Below are positions 24,186 to 32,757 of a stretch of 64,000 nt of DNA, piece by piece (within the stretch, counting starts at the first letter, position 1; each line of letters begins with the position of its first letter). The notes under the pieces are model-generated. The model ran no database searches. It was not told the DNA's origin and saw only the letters and a program-made list of their open reading frames with translations. The position numbers were made by a program, and so were the translations under genes. The DNA is from Halorarum halophilum (GTDB lineage Archaea; Halobacteriota; Halobacteria; Halobacteriales; Haloferacaceae), in assembly GCF_013401515.1 (NCBI RefSeq), contig NZ_CP058529.1, forward strand, positions 558,001 through 622,000. Direction: 5' to 3'.

Positions 24186-24249
24186 GGGGAACTCGGTATC
24201 TCGACTCGCCGTGTTCCAGTCACGGGCGCGACGACGGGAGAACGCACCA

Positions 24250-24257
24250 TTTATAAG
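24250..24257 (+). promoter_or_regulatory. TATA box upstream of rpl21e
   Basis: TTTATAAG is centred ~32 bases before the ATG at 24286 and is the strongest TATA match in this region. It gives a short or absent leader and probably drives rpl21e and rpo4, and perhaps more of the run. Confidence 0.65.
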
Positions 24258-24285
24258 TGAACCCGCGGAAACACCTCGTACGATT

Positions 24286-24582
24286 ATGCCGAGCTCCAAC
24301 GGACCACTCCACGGCACGCGTGGCAAGCTCTCGAACGACCCGCGGGACCGGGGGACCTCCCCGCCCCAACGCGCGATCGCCGAGTTCGACGACGGCCAGA
24401 CCGTCCACCTCGCGCTCGACCCGTCGGTTCCCGACGGGCGCTTCCACCCGCGGTTCAACGGCCGGACGGGAAGCGTCATCGGCGAGCAGGGCGCCGCGTA
24501 CAAGGTAGAGATCACCGACGGCGGCGTCACCAAGACGATCATCGCCAAGCCCGCACACCTCCGCGCCCAGAAGAACGAGTAG
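24286..24582 (+). CDS. rpl21e: 50S ribosomal protein L21e
   Basis: 98 residues from ATG 24286. The conserved L21e features are seen: [20 protein letters not shown] at the start, [20 protein letters not shown], and [20 protein letters not shown] near the end. L21e binds the large subunit near 5S rRNA. It is followed after 3 bases by rpo4, the usual archaeal order (L21e, Rpo4, DUF655, RsmA). Confidence 0.97.
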   Translation: MPSSNGPLHGTRGKLSNDPRDRGTSPPQRAIAEFDDGQTVHLALDPSVPDGRFHPRFNGRTGSVIGEQGAAYKVEITDGGVTKTIIAKPAHLRAQKNE

Positions 24583-24585
24583 CCA

Positions 24586-24942
24586 ATGACGATATTCAAG
24601 GAAAAGCTCGACGAGGAGTACCTCACCGTCTCCGAGGCGAAGGAGCTGCTCGCCGACGTCGAGGCGGAGCGCGCGGCCGACGAGGACCGCGAACTCCGCT
24701 ACGAGCTAGCTCGGGCCATCGAGCACGTGAACCGGTTCGCGGTGCTCGACGCCGAGGAGTCGGTCGAGCTCGTCCAGGACCTCCAGGAACTGGAGAAGGT
24801 GAACGAGGCGACCGCCTACAAGATCGCCGATCTGCTGCCGCGCGACCGCACGGAGCTGCGGGCCATCTACGCGCAGGAACGGTACGCCCTCGACGGCGAC
24901 GAACTCGACGAGATCCTGAACGTCGTCGCGAAGTACGCCTGA
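24586..24942 (+). CDS. rpoF: DNA-directed RNA polymerase subunit F (Rpo4)
   Basis: 118 residues from ATG 24586. The pattern EEYLTVSEAKELLADVEAER, a charged helix, then ATAYKIADLLPRDRTELRAI and LDEILNVVAKYA matches archaeal Rpo4 (eukaryotic Rpb4 homologue). With Rpo7 it forms the polymerase stalk. It starts 3 bases after rpl21e. Rpo7 is not in the window. Confidence 0.95.
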   Translation: MTIFKEKLDEEYLTVSEAKELLADVEAERAADEDRELRYELARAIEHVNRFAVLDAEESVELVQDLQELEKVNEATAYKIADLLPRDRTELRAIYAQERYALDGDELDEILNVVAKYA

Positions 24943-24995
24943 CGGCGGGTCCCCCGCGACCACCTTTTATGCACCTGCCCGGTGTATCCGGATGT

Positions 24996-25640
24996 ATGAC
25001 CGATGACGAGCCGTCACTGGACGACACCTCGGCCGAGGCGGACGCCACCGAAGCCGAGGACGCACCCGGCTCGGCCGAGCGGCAGCGGATGGCGGTACTG
25101 CTGGACTACCTGCCGAACGGAGACCCGTCCGACAACAGACCGCCCCACCAGAAACCGGCGCTCGCCTACGCGCTCGGCGAGGACGACTTCCGCCTGTACG
25201 AGTTCCGCCTCGCGGACGAGGCCGACCTCGCTATCGGCGACAGGATCGCCGTCGGACCCGAACCCAACGAGGTCGTCGACCGCATCAGCGAGATCGGGTT
25301 CGACGACCTCACCCGGAACGCACAGGGCGAGCTCGAGTACGCGGTCGAGGAGCTCATCGAGCGCGACGAGCGACGGTTCGTGGACTTCTACAACGACGCG
25401 GGTCCCATCACCCTCCGACTCCACCAGCTGAACCTCCTCCCGGGTATCGGGAAGAAGCTCAGGAACAACATCCTCGAGGAGCGCAAGCGCGGTCCGTTCG
25501 AGTCGTTCGACGACGTGGAGGAGCGCGTCTCCGGGCTCCACCGCCCGCGCGAGGTGCTCGCCGAGCGCATCATGGAGGAACTCCGCGACGAGGACCTGAA
25601 GTACAAGACGTTCGTCGGCCGGAACGACGAGGACGGCTGA
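24996..25640 (+). CDS. DUF655 protein (HhH-containing, RNA-related)
   Basis: 214 residues from ATG 24996, after an acidic ~25-residue leader. The core is AVLLDYLPNGDPSDNRPPHQ, then ALGEDDFRLYEF (an OB-like S1 part), and LHQLNLLPGIGKKLRNNILE, a helix-hairpin-helix. DUF655 is conserved next to rpo4 and rsmA in archaea and is presumed to bind nucleic acid. A TATA-like TTTTATG precedes it at ~24965. It may belong with RNA polymerase or rRNA maturation. Confidence 0.93.
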   Translation: MTDDEPSLDDTSAEADATEAEDAPGSAERQRMAVLLDYLPNGDPSDNRPPHQKPALAYALGEDDFRLYEFRLADEADLAIGDRIAVGPEPNEVVDRISEIGFDDLTRNAQGELEYAVEELIERDERRFVDFYNDAGPITLRLHQLNLLPGIGKKLRNNILEERKRGPFESFDDVEERVSGLHRPREVLAERIMEELRDEDLKYKTFVGRNDEDG

Positions 25641-25718
25641 GGTCGGCCGACGACGCCCACCGGACGACGCCCACCGGGATAGACGGATTTACGGCGGGCC
25701 ACCCCAAACGCCGGTTCG

Positions 25719-26585
25719 ATGACCGAGTACGAGTCCGAGTCCCCACCCCGGGACCCGGACCGTCTCCGCCGGCGTGCCGGTGTGAGGGGGAATCCGGACC
25801 GCGACCAGCACTTCCTCGTCGACGATCGCGTGCTGGACAGGGTGCCGGGCTACCTCCCGCCGGACGCCGACCGCTCGCACCTGCTCGAGATCGGCGGGGG
25901 CACCGGGGCGCTCACCGACAGGCTTCTCGCCAGCGGCGAGCACGTGACGGTCGTCGAGCGGGACCCCGACCTCGCCGCCTTCCTCCGCGAGGAGTTCGAC
26001 GAGGAGGTCGCCGCGGGCCGCCTGGACGTCCTCGAGGGCGACGCGCTCGACGTGGAGCTCCCCGAGTTCACCGCCTGCGTGTCGAACCTCCCGTACGGCG
26101 TCTCCTCGGAGATCGCGTTCCGGCTGCTCCCCGAGAAGCGACCGCTCGTGCTCATGTTCCAGCTCGAGTTCGCCGAGCGGATGGTGGCCGACCCCGGAAC
26201 CGAGGAGTACGGCAGGCTCTCGGTGAGCGCCGGACACTACGCCGATGTGGAACTGGTCGAGACGGTGCCGCGTGAGGCGTTCGACCCGCAGCCTCGCGTG
26301 GAGAGCGCGCTCGTGAGGTGTACGCCCCGCGACCCGGAGTACGAGGTCGCGGACGAGGAGTTCTTCCTCCGGTTCGTGAAGGCGCTGTTCACCCAGCGGC
26401 GCAAGACGGTCCGGAACGCGATCCGGAACACGGCCCACATCTCCGGGCTCGCCGACCCCGACGCGGTGGTCGAGGCGGTCGACGAGGGGACGCTCGCGAA
26501 GCGACCGGGGGAGCTCCCGCCCGCCGCGTTCGCCGCGCTCGCGGGGACCGCGCTCCGGGAGAGCGACGTCGGTGAAGGACAGTGA
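25719..26585 (+). CDS. rsmA: 16S rRNA dimethyladenosine transferase (KsgA/Dim1)
   Basis: 288 residues from ATG 25719. Signature motifs: RDQHFLVDDRVLDRV (substrate-binding N-terminus), LLEIGGGTGALTDRLL (SAM motif I), VVERDPDLAAFL, and the catalytic VSNLPYGVSSEIAF. It dimethylates the two adjacent adenosines near the 3' end of 16S rRNA. It overlaps the MscS gene by four bases (GTGA at 26582-26585). Confidence 0.96.
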   Translation: MTEYESESPPRDPDRLRRRAGVRGNPDRDQHFLVDDRVLDRVPGYLPPDADRSHLLEIGGGTGALTDRLLASGEHVTVVERDPDLAAFLREEFDEEVAAGRLDVLEGDALDVELPEFTACVSNLPYGVSSEIAFRLLPEKRPLVLMFQLEFAERMVADPGTEEYGRLSVSAGHYADVELVETVPREAFDPQPRVESALVRCTPRDPEYEVADEEFFLRFVKALFTQRRKTVRNAIRNTAHISGLADPDAVVEAVDEGTLAKRPGELPPAAFAALAGTALRESDVGEGQ

Positions 26586-27838
26586 CCGGGGCGGCGGGAG
26601 CACAGAACGGGACCCAGACGCCGACCGCGTTCCCCACTGGAAACGAGACGACCGGCAGCACGCCGTTGTTCCCCCCGGAGGTGACCGAACCGCTGCACGA
26701 GCTGTTCCCGACCGTCGAGGCGCAACTCGTCGGGACGCTCATGGTCGTCGTCGGCCTGTTGCTCGTCGGGGAACTCATCCGGGCGTCGGGCGATCCGCTG
26801 AAGGAGCGGTACAACGACACGCTCGTCGAGGCGGCGCAGGCCGGGACGATGGCCGTCCTCACGGCGCTCGTCGGAATCTTCTTCGTCGTCGTGTGGCGCG
26901 GCGGGGCCGTCGTCCTGTTCCTTATCGACGTGCTCGACATCGAGGAGCGGGACATCGCGAAGCTGATGTTCACTGCCGTCATCCTCGCCGGGGCGTACTC
27001 GCTCACCCGGGTGACGAAGCGCTCCGTCAAGCGCATCGGAAAACGACGCGGCGCGCTCTCCCAGCACCAGCGTCAGATCGCACACCACGTCGTCCAGGTC
27101 ACCATCTTCATCGTCGCGGTCCTCGTCGCCCTGAGCCTGTGGAAGGTGAACATCGGCGGCCTCCTCGTTGGCGCGGGGTTCGCCGGCATCGTGCTCGGCC
27201 TCGCGGCCCGGCAGACGCTGGGGGCGGTCCTCGCCGGGTTCGTCGTGCTGTTCTCGCGGCCGTTCGAACTGGGCGACTGGGTCAGGATCGGCGAGCACGA
27301 GGGCATCGTCACCGACATCAACATCGTGAACACCCAGCTCCGGACGTACAACGACGAGTTCCTGATGGTCCCCAACGACACGGTGACGAGCCAGGAGATC
27401 CTGAACCGGTCGCGCAAGGGGCGGCTCCGGATCAACGTCGACGTCGGCGTCGACTACGACGCCGACCTGGAGGAGGCGATCGACATCGCGGAGGGCGTCA
27501 TGGCCGACCGGGAACACGTGCTCGAGAAGCCGAACCCCCAGGTCGTCCTTCCCGAGTTCGGCGACTCCGCGGTGGTGCTCCGGCTCCGCTTCTACATCGA
27601 CAACCCGAGCGCGCGGAAGATGTGGAAGGCACGCACCAACGTCATCGCGGCGCTGAAGTCGGCGTTCGACGACGCCGGCGTGACCATCCCGTTCCCGCAG
27701 CGCGAACTGTCGGCCCGCGGCGGGCGACCGGCCGTCGACGTCACCGAGGCGGTTGCCGACAACGGCGCGCCTCCGGAGACGGAGTCTAACTCTGCGCGCG
27801 ATCGAGGGGCAGGGACGGGGGCCGGCGATGCCGAATGA
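26582..27838 (+). CDS. MscS-family mechanosensitive channel
   Basis: 418 residues from GTG 26582, coupled to rsmA. Transmembrane segments lie at ~50-70, 92-118, 125-145 and 165-185. The pore-helix signature, rich in Gly and Ala (GGLLVGAGFAGIVLGLAARQ), is at ~188-207, followed by the MscS beta domain (FELGDWVRIGEHEGIVTDIN) and the cytosolic domain. These channels release solutes at high membrane tension, an obvious use after hypo-osmotic shock in a halophile. The C-terminal ~45 residues are acidic and disordered. Confidence 0.92.
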   Translation: MTGAAGAQNGTQTPTAFPTGNETTGSTPLFPPEVTEPLHELFPTVEAQLVGTLMVVVGLLLVGELIRASGDPLKERYNDTLVEAAQAGTMAVLTALVGIFFVVVWRGGAVVLFLIDVLDIEERDIAKLMFTAVILAGAYSLTRVTKRSVKRIGKRRGALSQHQRQIAHHVVQVTIFIVAVLVALSLWKVNIGGLLVGAGFAGIVLGLAARQTLGAVLAGFVVLFSRPFELGDWVRIGEHEGIVTDINIVNTQLRTYNDEFLMVPNDTVTSQEILNRSRKGRLRINVDVGVDYDADLEEAIDIAEGVMADREHVLEKPNPQVVLPEFGDSAVVLRLRFYIDNPSARKMWKARTNVIAALKSAFDDAGVTIPFPQRELSARGGRPAVDVTEAVADNGAPPETESNSARDRGAGTGAGDAE

Positions 27839-28448
27839 GGCCGACGGTTCCGGCGAGGACGACGGAACGCGGGACGCGCTCGCCGCGCGTCGCGGGCTGG
27901 ACGACCCGGTGTACGCGCCGGCCGAGGACTCCGGGCTGCTCGCGGAGGCGGCCGCCGAACGAGCACGCGGCGTCGTCCTCGAGGTCGGCACCGGGTCCGG
28001 CTGGGTCGCGGAGCGGACTGCGGAGGTCGAGGGAGTCTCGCGCGTCCTCGGCAGCGACGTGAACCCGCACGCCTGCCGACGCGCGCGGGAGCGCGGCGTC
28101 GAGGCCGTTCGCGCGAGCCTCGTCGACCCGTTCCGCGACCGCGCGTTCGACACCGTGCTGTTCAACCCGCCGTACCTACCGACCGACCCGGACGCCGAGT
28201 GGGGCGACTGGCAGGAGGCGGCCCTCTCGGGCGGCGAGTCCGGTCGCGAACTCATCGAACCGTTCCTCGAGGACGTCGGTCGCGTGCTCGCCCCGTCGGG
28301 GACCGTCCTGCTGCTCGTCTCCTCGCTGACCGGCTTCGGCGAGGTCGTCGAACACGCCGTCGACTGCGGGTTCCGCGCGGAGACCGTGGTGGAGGAGTCG
28401 TTCCCGTACGAGACGCTATCGGTGCTCGCGCTGTCGTTGGATAACTGA
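27828..28448 (+). CDS. HemK2/MTQ2-type protein methyltransferase
   Basis: 206 residues from ATG 27828, overlapping the end of MscS by 11 bases. Motifs: YAPAEDSGLLAEAA, VVLEVGTGSGWVAERTAEVE (SAM site), and the catalytic FNPPYLPTDPD (NPPY). The archaeal enzymes of this group methylate the Gln of the GGQ loop in release factor aRF1, and some also methylate other proteins. A T-tract (28455-28460) follows the stop closely and may end the transcript. Confidence 0.9.
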   Translation: MPNEADGSGEDDGTRDALAARRGLDDPVYAPAEDSGLLAEAAAERARGVVLEVGTGSGWVAERTAEVEGVSRVLGSDVNPHACRRARERGVEAVRASLVDPFRDRAFDTVLFNPPYLPTDPDAEWGDWQEAALSGGESGRELIEPFLEDVGRVLAPSGTVLLLVSSLTGFGEVVEHAVDCGFRAETVVEESFPYETLSVLALSLDN

Positions 28449-28471
28449 AGTGCATTTTTTGCTTTAGCAAG

Positions 28472-28478
28472 TATTATG
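28472..28478 (+). promoter_or_regulatory. TATA-like box for the MetE-like pair
   Basis: TATTATG lies ~30 bases before the ATG at 28504, allowing a leaderless transcript of the two MetE-like genes. Confidence 0.4.
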
Positions 28479-28503
28479 CCTCGGCATTTCGAACCGTCTG
28501 ACG

Positions 28504-29526
28504 ATGACTGACGTAGTCGCGACCACACCGGGGCTGTTCCCGCTCCCCGACTGGGCGAAGGAGGACCTCTCCGACCTGAAAGGCCACCAGAAGGGCGATC
28601 TCGTCTCCGGCGGCGAGGGCGGGGAGATCGCCAGGGCGTACGACCGCGTTCGGAACGAGGTCGTGGACGACCAGACGGACGCCGGCCTCGACCGCTTCGT
28701 CGAGGGGCAGGCCCGCTGGGACGACATGCTGGCCCACCCGCTGACCGTCCACGAGAACGTGGAGACGGGTGGCATCGTCCGGTACTACGACAACAACAAC
28801 TTCTACCGCGACCCCCGGGTGACGGGGGAACTGACGTTCTCCGGCGACGTCGCCGCCGAACTCGAGGCCGCGAGCGGACTGCTCGGCAGCGACGCCGACG
28901 ACCGACTCCAGGCGGTCCTCCCCGGCCCCTACACCCTCGCCGACCTCGCGTCCGACGAGTACTACGGCGACGAGGCGGAGTTCCTCGCCGCCGTCTCGGA
29001 GTTCCTCGCCGGGGAGGTCGAGGCGTTCCCCGCGCACGCGACGCTGTTCCTCCTCGAACCCTCCTTCGTGACGAACGCGCCCGACGACGACCTCGACGAG
29101 CGAGCGAGCGAGGCGATCGACGCCGTCGCGGGAGCGACGGACGCCGACGTGGTCGTCCACACGTACTGGGAGGCGTTCGCGGAGAAGCCGTACGCCCACC
29201 TCATGGACGCCGACGTCGACGCGCTCGGCTTCGACTTCGTCGCCGCGGACCGGGAGGCGAACCTCGAGTGCATCAACGAGTACGGCACGAAGGGGGACGT
29301 CGCCCTCGGCCTCGTCGACGGGCAGAACACGCTCGTCGAGGAACCGGGGACGATCGCCGAACGCGTGAACTGGGTCCGCGAGCAGGTCCCCGGCCAGGAG
29401 TTCGACACGACGTACGTGAGCTACAACACCGAGCCGTTCTACCTGCCGACGAGCAAGCACGTGGAGAAGCTCTCGGCGATCGCGGAGGCCGCTCGCCTGG
29501 CCGCGACCGAGGGGGTGGAGGCGTGA
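28504..29526 (+). CDS. MetE-like protein lacking the zinc ligands (first of pair)
   Basis: 340 residues from ATG 28504. The fold is the MetE/UROD-type barrel (TPGLFPLPDWAKEDLSDL start, then QAVLPGPYTLADLASDEYYG). At the places where MetE carries HxC and a distal Cys, it has VVVHTYWEAF and TYVSYNTEPFYLP, so no Cys ligands are seen. It overlaps the real catalytic-type gene by GTGA (29523-29526). Possibly a partner subunit or a protein that binds a methyl donor. Haloarchaeal annotation usually calls it methionine synthase; that reaction is unproven for this chain. Confidence 0.85.
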   Translation: MTDVVATTPGLFPLPDWAKEDLSDLKGHQKGDLVSGGEGGEIARAYDRVRNEVVDDQTDAGLDRFVEGQARWDDMLAHPLTVHENVETGGIVRYYDNNNFYRDPRVTGELTFSGDVAAELEAASGLLGSDADDRLQAVLPGPYTLADLASDEYYGDEAEFLAAVSEFLAGEVEAFPAHATLFLLEPSFVTNAPDDDLDERASEAIDAVAGATDADVVVHTYWEAFAEKPYAHLMDADVDALGFDFVAADREANLECINEYGTKGDVALGLVDGQNTLVEEPGTIAERVNWVREQVPGQEFDTTYVSYNTEPFYLPTSKHVEKLSAIAEAARLAATEGVEA

Positions 29527-30608
29527 GCCGAAACCCCGCCAACCGCGAGCAGTTCCGGCCCGAGGGACACCCGACCGACCACTTCCTGCTCACCACGGTC
29601 GTCGGCTCGTACCCGAAGCCGAAGTGGCTGAACCGCGCCGGCGATCTCAGCGAGGACCCGGACTCGAAGTTCGACGCCGACGATCTCGCGGAGGCCCACG
29701 ACGACGCGTGTCGGGTCATCACCCACGAGCACGAGCGCGCGGGCCTCGACACCGTCGTGGACGGGGAGATGCGCCGCGAGGAGATGGTGGAGTTCTTCGC
29801 CGAGCGCATCGACGGCTACGAGTTCAATGGCCCCGTGAAGGTGTGGGGCCACAACTACTTCGACAAGCCGTCGGTCGTCGACGACGTTGCGTACGCGGAG
29901 CCGTGGCTGGTCGACGAGTTCGAGTTCACCGACGCCGTCGCGTCCCGCCCGGTGAAGGTGCCGATCACGGGGCCGTACACGCTGGCGAACTGGTCGTTCA
30001 ACGAGGCGTACGACGACAGCGAGGCGCTCTCGTACGACCTGGCTGACCTCGTGAACGAGGAGATCGAGAAGCTGGTCGAGGCAGGCGCGCGCTACATCCA
30101 GATCGACGAGCCCGCGCTGGCGACGACGCCAGACGACCACGCCATCGTCGGCGAGTGTCTCGACCGCATCGTCGCGGGGGTCCCCGAGGACATCCGGATC
30201 GGGCTCCACGTCTGCTACGGCGACTACTCGCGGGTGTACCCCGAGATCAACGACTACCCGATCGACGAGTTCGACGTCGAGCTGTGCAACGGCGACTACG
30301 AACAGATCGAGGTGTTCGCGGACGGCGAGTTCGCGCCGGACCTCGCGCTCGGCGTCGTCGACGCCCACGTCGCCGAGGTCGAACCGGTCGAGGAGATCAA
30401 GGCGAACATCCGGGAGGGCCTGAAGGTCGTCCCGCCGGAGAAGCTCACCGTCTCGCCCGACTGCGGGCTGAAGCTCCTCCCGCGAGAGATCGCCTACGGC
30501 AAGATGGCGAACATGGTGCAGGCGGCGCGCGAACTGGAGGCCGAACTCGACGCGGGCGAGGTAGAGGTCCCGGCGACGACGAGTGGCGCCCCTACCGCGG
30601 ACGACTGA
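29523..30608 (+). CDS. methionine synthase, core-MetE type (second of pair)
   Basis: 361 residues from GTG 29523. Start LLTTVVGSYPKPKWL, then ITHEHERAGLDTVVDGEMRR, VPITGPYTLANWSF and YIQIDEPALATTPDDH. Zinc ligands are complete: H229 and C231 in LHVCYGDYSR, a glutamate near 253 (VELCNGD region) and C314 in VSPDCGLKLLP. It should transfer a methyl group to homocysteine. It is half the length of bacterial MetE and lacks the folate-binding half, like archaeal core-MetE enzymes that use a methylated corrinoid or folate donor (donor not shown here). Confidence 0.92.
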   Translation: MSRNPANREQFRPEGHPTDHFLLTTVVGSYPKPKWLNRAGDLSEDPDSKFDADDLAEAHDDACRVITHEHERAGLDTVVDGEMRREEMVEFFAERIDGYEFNGPVKVWGHNYFDKPSVVDDVAYAEPWLVDEFEFTDAVASRPVKVPITGPYTLANWSFNEAYDDSEALSYDLADLVNEEIEKLVEAGARYIQIDEPALATTPDDHAIVGECLDRIVAGVPEDIRIGLHVCYGDYSRVYPEINDYPIDEFDVELCNGDYEQIEVFADGEFAPDLALGVVDAHVAEVEPVEEIKANIREGLKVVPPEKLTVSPDCGLKLLPREIAYGKMANMVQAARELEAELDAGEVEVPATTSGAPTADD

Positions 30609-30739
30609 CCGGTCCCTCCTCCTTCCGTTTCCGTTCTCGAGGTCGCCCCGGTATTCCAGTCCCACGACTCGGTGTTAGAGAATCCCCGAACGATCTGGGA
30701 CCCCATGACTCAAGAGCGCCCACACCCAAGTCGAGGGAC

Positions 30740-31768
30740 ATGACCACGACCGCCGACACCGACCTCAGCGAGTCGGTCGAGGAGACGGCGGAGGCCATCG
30801 CGACGATGGAGACCCGCGGCGCCGCGACCATCGCCGACGCCGCGGCAGTCGCCCTCGCGGAGCAGGCGCGCGCCGTCGACGCCGCCGACCCCGAGGAGTT
30901 CCGCGCGACGATGCGCGCCGCCGGGCGACGGCTGTACGACACCCGCCCGACGGCCGTGTCGCTGCCGAACTCGCTCCGGTACGTCCTCGGGCGGATGGAG
31001 GGCGACACGGTCGGGCAACTCCGGTCGTCCGTCACGACCGCGGCGGCCGACTTCTCGCGGCGGCTCGAGACCGCACAGGACGAACTCGGCCGGATCGGCG
31101 CGAACCGGCTCCGCGACGGCGACACGATCATGACCCACTGCCACTCGACGGACGCGCTGTCGTGCGTGCGGGCCGCGGTCGAGCAGGGCAAGGAGATCTC
31201 GGCCATCGTGAAGGAGACCCGACCCCGGCGGCAGGGGCACATCACCGCGACCGAGCTCCGGAAGATGGGCGTCCCGGTGGTGCTCATCGTCGACTCCGCC
31301 GCCCGTCGGTACCTCGACGAGACCGACCACGTGCTCGTCGGCGCCGACGCCATCGCCGCCGACGGCAGCGTCATCAACAAGATCGGCACCTCCGGGCTGG
31401 CCGTGAACGCCCGCGAGCGCGGCGTGCCCATCATGGTCGCCGCACAGACCATCAAGCTCCACCCGGACACCCTCACCGGCCACACCGTCGAGATCGAGAT
31501 GCGCGAGGAGGAGGAGGTGATCTCGGCGGACGAGCGCGCGGAACTGGGCGACCTGACGGTCGAGAACCCGGCGTTCGACGTGACGCCGCCGCGCTACCTC
31601 GACGCCATCGTCACCGAGAGCGGGCAGTTCCCGCCCGAGAGCGTCGTCACGCTGATGCGCGAACTGTTCGGCGAGTCCGCGACCCGACCGTGGGAGGAGC
31701 CGGAGTCGACCGATGGAGCGGGTGAAGCCGCCGAGCCGCGCGTCGACGAGCGGACGGAGCCGCGGTAG
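30740..31768 (+). CDS. ribose-1,5-bisphosphate isomerase (e2b2 family)
   Basis: 342 residues from ATG 30740. The family motifs are THCHSTDALSCVRAAVEQGK with C134 as catalytic cysteine, KETRPRRQGHITATELRKMG, and VLVGADAIAADGSVINKIGT with D203 as catalytic acid. The enzyme converts ribose 1,5-bisphosphate into ribulose 1,5-bisphosphate in the archaeal pentose-bisphosphate (nucleoside degradation) pathway. The kinase gene follows with no spacing. A distant eIF2B-subunit homology is why it is often misnamed eIF2B. Confidence 0.92.
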   Translation: MTTTADTDLSESVEETAEAIATMETRGAATIADAAAVALAEQARAVDAADPEEFRATMRAAGRRLYDTRPTAVSLPNSLRYVLGRMEGDTVGQLRSSVTTAAADFSRRLETAQDELGRIGANRLRDGDTIMTHCHSTDALSCVRAAVEQGKEISAIVKETRPRRQGHITATELRKMGVPVVLIVDSAARRYLDETDHVLVGADAIAADGSVINKIGTSGLAVNARERGVPIMVAAQTIKLHPDTLTGHTVEIEMREEEEVISADERAELGDLTVENPAFDVTPPRYLDAIVTESGQFPPESVVTLMRELFGESATRPWEEPESTDGAGEAAEPRVDERTEPR

Positions 31769-32641
31769 ATGCAGGCGCTCTGTGCGGGCCACGTCAACTG
31801 GGACGTGACCCTTCGGGTGGACAACCTCCCGGCGCCCGACGGCGAGGTGACGATCGAGGAACAGCACCAGGCCGGCGGCGGCAGCGCGGCGAACGTGGCG
31901 GTCAACCTCGAGCGACTGAACCACGACGCGTCGCTGTTCGGCTCCGTCGGAAGCGACGAGTCCGGGCGGTTCGCGCGACGCGAACTCGCTGAGGCCGGGG
32001 TGGAGACCCACCTCGTCGAATCAGACGGCGAGACGGCCGTAAAGTACCTCGTGGTCGACGGGGACGGCGAGGTGATGATGCTGTCCAACCGGGGCGAGAA
32101 CGAGGCGTTCGTCGCGGAGGACCTGCCCTCCGAGGCGCTCGACGTGGACCTGCTTCACCTCACGAACCAGCCCCCCGCGGTGGCGGCGGCGCTCGCCCGA
32201 CGGGGGCGTGAGGCCGGCGCCAGGGTCAGTTTCTCCCCCGGTCGGCGGTTCGCGGACCGCGACTTCTCGACGACGCTCCCCCTCGCAGACCTCGTCTTCC
32301 TCAACGAACTCGAGGCCGCCGCGCTGGTGGAGGGCGCCGGAATGGACGCGCTCAGGGAGGGTGCGCGCCTCGTCGTCACCAGGGGTGCCGACGGCGCGGA
32401 GATTCGGGTCGACGGCCGCTCGTACACCCACGAGGGGTTCCACATCGACCCGCTCGACACGACCGGTGCGGGCGACGCGTTCGCGTCGGGCTTCCTCGCG
32501 GCGCGGGCGGACGGGGCGGGCTACGAGCGTGCGCTCGCCGTGGCGAACGCCTGTGGCGCCGTCGCCTCCGGCGCCGTTGGTGCGCGCGCCGACCTGTCCT
32601 GGGAGGCCATCGAGGCGCTCCTCGCGGAGCAGACGGCCTGA
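31769..32641 (+). CDS. PfkB/ribokinase-family kinase, candidate ribose-1-phosphate kinase
   Basis: 290 residues from ATG 31769, the base after the isomerase stop. PfkB signature 1 ([16 protein letters not shown], ~38-52) and signature 2 ([15 protein letters not shown], 230-244, with catalytic D236) are present. The tight pairing with ribose-1,5-bisphosphate isomerase suggests that it makes ribose 1,5-bisphosphate from ribose 1-phosphate, as described for halophilic archaea in the non-carboxylating pentose bisphosphate pathway. This specificity is an inference from gene pairing. Confidence 0.88.
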   Translation: MQALCAGHVNWDVTLRVDNLPAPDGEVTIEEQHQAGGGSAANVAVNLERLNHDASLFGSVGSDESGRFARRELAEAGVETHLVESDGETAVKYLVVDGDGEVMMLSNRGENEAFVAEDLPSEALDVDLLHLTNQPPAVAAALARRGREAGARVSFSPGRRFADRDFSTTLPLADLVFLNELEAAALVEGAGMDALREGARLVVTRGADGAEIRVDGRSYTHEGFHIDPLDTTGAGDAFASGFLAARADGAGYERALAVANACGAVASGAVGARADLSWEAIEALLAEQTA

Positions 32642-32757
32642 GCGACCACCCAGTCGACCGCTGGACGAGTTCACACAAGTCGCTGCCCGTTACGGAATCC
32701 TTTTTGTGTGGCTGACCGCACCTCCCCCCAACGAATGTCCACGAAGGGTGGTCCGCG

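Noticed and set aside
23016-24626. 536-codon minus-strand ORF opposite the amidohydrolase and L21e
   Set aside because: Antisense to two recognisable genes, with no domain of its own.
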